A stretch of 64,000 nt of DNA from Bacteroidota bacterium (GTDB taxonomy: Bacteria > Bacteroidota > Bacteroidia > B-17B0 > Aurantibacillaceae): contig JACCXH010000001.1 in assembly GCA_013697245.1 (NCBI GenBank), forward strand, positions 1 through 64,000, written 5' to 3'. The notes under the pieces were generated by a model that did not search any database, was not told the DNA's origin, and saw only the letters and a program-made list of their open reading frames with translations. This document shows, one piece after another, positions 61,785-64,000 of the stretch (position 1 is its first letter; each line of letters opens with the position of its first letter). The position numbers and the translations under genes are program-made.

Positions 61785-64000
61785 ATGAAGAAATACCCCG
61801 AATATAAGAAATTAGACCTATCACAGATCTCTAAAGACATTTTAGAGTTTTGGAAACAAGATAAAACTTTTGATAGATCTATTTCTACCCGTGATGAAAA
61901 TAAACCGTGGGTATTTTATGAAGGTCCACCAAGTGCCAACGGTATGCCGGGTATTCATCACGTTATGGCGCGTGCCATTAAAGATATTTTTTGTCGCTTT
62001 AAAACATTACAGGGTTACCAGGTTAAACGCAAAGCCGGTTGGGATACGCACGGTTTACCAATTGAGTTAGGCGTTGAAAAACATTTAGGCATTACAAAAG
62101 AAGATATTGGTAACGAAAAAAGTAAAAAATATATTTCGGTTGAAGATTACAACAAAGCCTGTCGTACCGAAGTAATGAAATATACCGATAAGTGGGAAGA
62201 GGTAACTGAAAAGATGGGCTATTGGGTAGATATGAGCGACCCATATATTACTTACGAAAATAAATACATTGAAAGCGTTTGGTGGTTATTACAAAATCTA
62301 TCTAAAAAAGATTTGCTATATAAGGGCTTTACCATACAGCCATACTCGCCGGCAGCAGGAACTGGTTTAAGTTCGCACGAATTAAATCAACCGGGTTGTT
62401 ATAGAGATGTGAAGGATAGAACAGCTACCGCTCAGTTTAAAATTAAAGCCGGCTCTAAAATCCTCTCCTTTGGGGAGGATTTAGGTGAGGCTTATTTTCT
62501 CGCTTGGACAACAACGCCTTGGACCTTGCCGTCGAACACTGCTTTGGCCGTTGGAAAAAATATTGAATATGTTTTTGTTAAGAGCTTCAATCCGTTTAGT
62601 GGAGAAAAACAAACTTTTATTTTAGCGAAAGAGCTCTTAAATAAATTTTTTTCTGAAAAACATACCGACCTTAAATTTGAAGATTATAAACCCGGCGATA
62701 AAAACATTCCATTTAAAATTGTTGGGCATGCTAAAGGTTCTGACCTTGCCGGTATTTCTTACGAGCAACTTTTACCTTTTGTGCAACCAACAGATGGCGA
62801 TGCATTTAAAGTGATTGTAGGAGATTTTGTTACCACTACTGATGGTACAGGAATTGTACACATTGCGCCAAGCTTTGGTGCTGATGACTTTAGGGTTGCC
62901 AAACAAAATGGAATTGGTTCTTTAACATTGGTAGATAAGCGCGGTAAATTTTTACCCGAAGTGCAGGATGGTGTTTTTCTTTATGGCGAAGAATTTGTAA
63001 AAGAAGCGTATTTGAATGATGCTGAAAAACAAAGTGAATTCGAAAAACAGAAAAAAGTATTAGAGGCCAATCACAAAATAAAAGAGCTTAAAGTTTATTT
63101 AAGTGTTGACGAACGTATAGTTTTAAAATTACAAGAAGAAGGTAAGCTCTTTAAAAAAGAAACTTACGAGCACAGTTATCCGCATTGCTGGCGTACCGAT
63201 AAACCTGTGTTATATTATCCTTTAGATAGTTGGTTCATTAAGTCTACGGCTATGAAAGACCGAATGATAGAACTGAACAAAACAATTAACTGGAAGCCGG
63301 AAGCTACCGGTACCGGACGTTTTGGCAATTGGTTAGAAAATTTAAATGATTGGAATTTATCCCGCTCGCGTTTTTGGGGAATTCCAATTCCGATATGGAC
63401 CAGTGAAGATAAAACTGAACAAATTGTAATTGGCAGCGCCGAAGAATTAAAAAAAGAAATTGATAACGCGGTAGCAAAAGGATTTATGCCAACAAATCCA
63501 CTGGCAAAATTTGTTCCCGGAAACTTTAGTAAAGAAAATTACGATACGTTCGATCTACATAAACCTTATGCAGATACTATTTATTTAGAGAAGAACGGTA
63601 AAAAATTAGTTCGCGAACCAGACCTTATAGATGTTTGGTTTGATAGCGGCGCCATGCCTTACGCTCAGGTACATTATCCATTCGAGAACAAAGAACTTAT
63701 TGATAATAAAAAATATTTCCCGGCAGATTTTATTGCCGAAGGCGTTGATCAAACCCGTGGTTGGTTCTTTACCTTGCACGCTATTGCAGTAATGAATTTT
63801 GATTCGGTAGCATACAAAAATGTTGTATCCAACGGTTTGGTGCTTGACAAGAATGGCAATAAAATGAGCAAGCGCTTAGGAAATGCTGTTGACCCTTTTG
63901 AGACCTTAGAAAAATATGGCGCTGATGCAACCCGCTGGTATATGATCGCTAATGCAGCACCATGGGATAATTTAAAATTCGATCTGGAAGGAATTGCAGA
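61785..64000 (+). CDS. ileS: Isoleucyl-tRNA synthetase (3' partial)
   Basis: The first ~738 residues of IleRS, cut by the right edge. ATP-site signature PPSANGMPGIHHVMAR (about 48), class I motif KMSKRLGN (about 693), WTTTPWTLPSN of the editing domain, and DVWFDSGAMPYAQ are all present. The GIHH-type signature is that of the type 2 (eukaryotic-like) IleRS. It attaches isoleucine to tRNA-Ile. I chose the ATG at 61785 (MKKYPEYKKLDL); an in-frame ATG at 61767 has AGGAGG only 2 bp away. Residues ~226-235 (ILSFGEDLGE) are encoded by an inserted hairpin repeat. Confidence 0.95.
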   Translation, partial: MKKYPEYKKLDLSQISKDILEFWKQDKTFDRSISTRDENKPWVFYEGPPSANGMPGIHHVMARAIKDIFCRFKTLQGYQVKRKAGWDTHGLPIELGVEKHLGITKEDIGNEKSKKYISVEDYNKACRTEVMKYTDKWEEVTEKMGYWVDMSDPYITYENKYIESVWWLLQNLSKKDLLYKGFTIQPYSPAAGTGLSSHELNQPGCYRDVKDRTATAQFKIKAGSKILSFGEDLGEAYFLAWTTTPWTLPSNTALAVGKNIEYVFVKSFNPFSGEKQTFILAKELLNKFFSEKHTDLKFEDYKPGDKNIPFKIVGHAKGSDLAGISYEQLLPFVQPTDGDAFKVIVGDFVTTTDGTGIVHIAPSFGADDFRVAKQNGIGSLTLVDKRGKFLPEVQDGVFLYGEEFVKEAYLNDAEKQSEFEKQKKVLEANHKIKELKVYLSVDERIVLKLQEEGKLFKKETYEHSYPHCWRTDKPVLYYPLDSWFIKSTAMKDRMIELNKTINWKPEATGTGRFGNWLENLNDWNLSRSRFWGIPIPIWTSEDKTEQIVIGSAEELKKEIDNAVAKGFMPTNPLAKFVPGNFSKENYDTFDLHKPYADTIYLEKNGKKLVREPDLIDVWFDSGAMPYAQVHYPFENKELIDNKKYFPADFIAEGVDQTRGWFFTLHAIAVMNFDSVAYKNVVSNGLVLDKNGNKMSKRLGNAVDPFETLEKYGADATRWYMIANAAPWDNLKFDLEGIA
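62461..62490 (+). repeat. Hairpin repeat inserted in frame within ileS
   Basis: CCTCTCC-TTT-GGGGAGG (stem with one G-U pair) plus the tail ATTTAGGTGAGG, exactly 30 bp. It adds ten codons immediately before the editing-domain motif FLAWTTTPW. Structure (hairpin then G-rich tail) matches the intergenic elements at 29274, 40684 and 45578. Confidence 0.6.

Overview
The window is a piece of a Bacteroidota chromosome. The evidence is an AT-rich, gene-dense sequence, type IX secretion (T9SS) sorting domains of both type A and type B, a PorP/SprF-family protein, a MurF-Alr fusion, a DUF4175 protein, the Bacteroidota -7 promoter motif TAnnTTTG, and an IleRS with a GIHH-type signature. I cannot name the genus. 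No rRNA, tRNA, CRISPR array, intact insertion sequence or prophage was seen.

Layout. 1-11.4 kb: the 3' end of a giant tandem-repeat adhesin with a type B sorting domain, overlapping a PorP/SprF partner and followed by a PD40/PKD protein with two SPOR-like C-terminal domains; this looks like one surface-display operon. 11.5-18 kb: a secreted protein of unknown function, a beta-propeller sensor with a SpoIIE-type phosphatase, a GH3-family acyl-adenylating enzyme and a small anchored protein. 18.1-23 kb: a tightly overlapping polysaccharide cassette (GH16-like lipoprotein, AlgI-type MBOAT, AlgX/AlgJ-type SGNH protein), two members of which share a short helical module. 23-34 kb: a type A T9SS protein, a DUF4175 protein coupled to an RsbW-like ATPase, a large TPR protein, a zinc-ribbon protein and a second (TPR) SpoIIE phosphatase. 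34-40 kb: pabB (minus strand), a run of four secreted proteins, and a metzincin-motif protein without a signal peptide. 40-46 kb: nadD, an M28 peptidase, thymidine kinase and murF-alr, plus two proteins of uncertain function. 46.4-57.5 kb, almost all minus strand: an exported RidA next to an exported class V PLP enzyme, DoxX, outer-membrane proteins, an SDR, an amino-acid permease, a membrane protein, GNAT, a PD40 protein, PAP2 and a lipoprotein. 57.8-64 kb: an MBL-rhodanese persulfide-dioxygenase-like enzyme, a RidA/2-aminomuconate-deaminase-like protein, a tandem universal stress protein, an outer-membrane gene broken by an in-frame amber codon, and the 5' two thirds of ileS.

Together the window mixes housekeeping genes (ileS, murF-alr, tdk, nadD, pabB) with cell-envelope and surface functions: protein display through T9SS, decoration and trimming of an exopolysaccharide, and signalling through SpoIIE/RsbW partner-switching parts. 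Between genes there are several kinds of palindromic or MITE-like repeats. One hairpin element lies inside the ileS coding sequence and adds about ten residues in frame.
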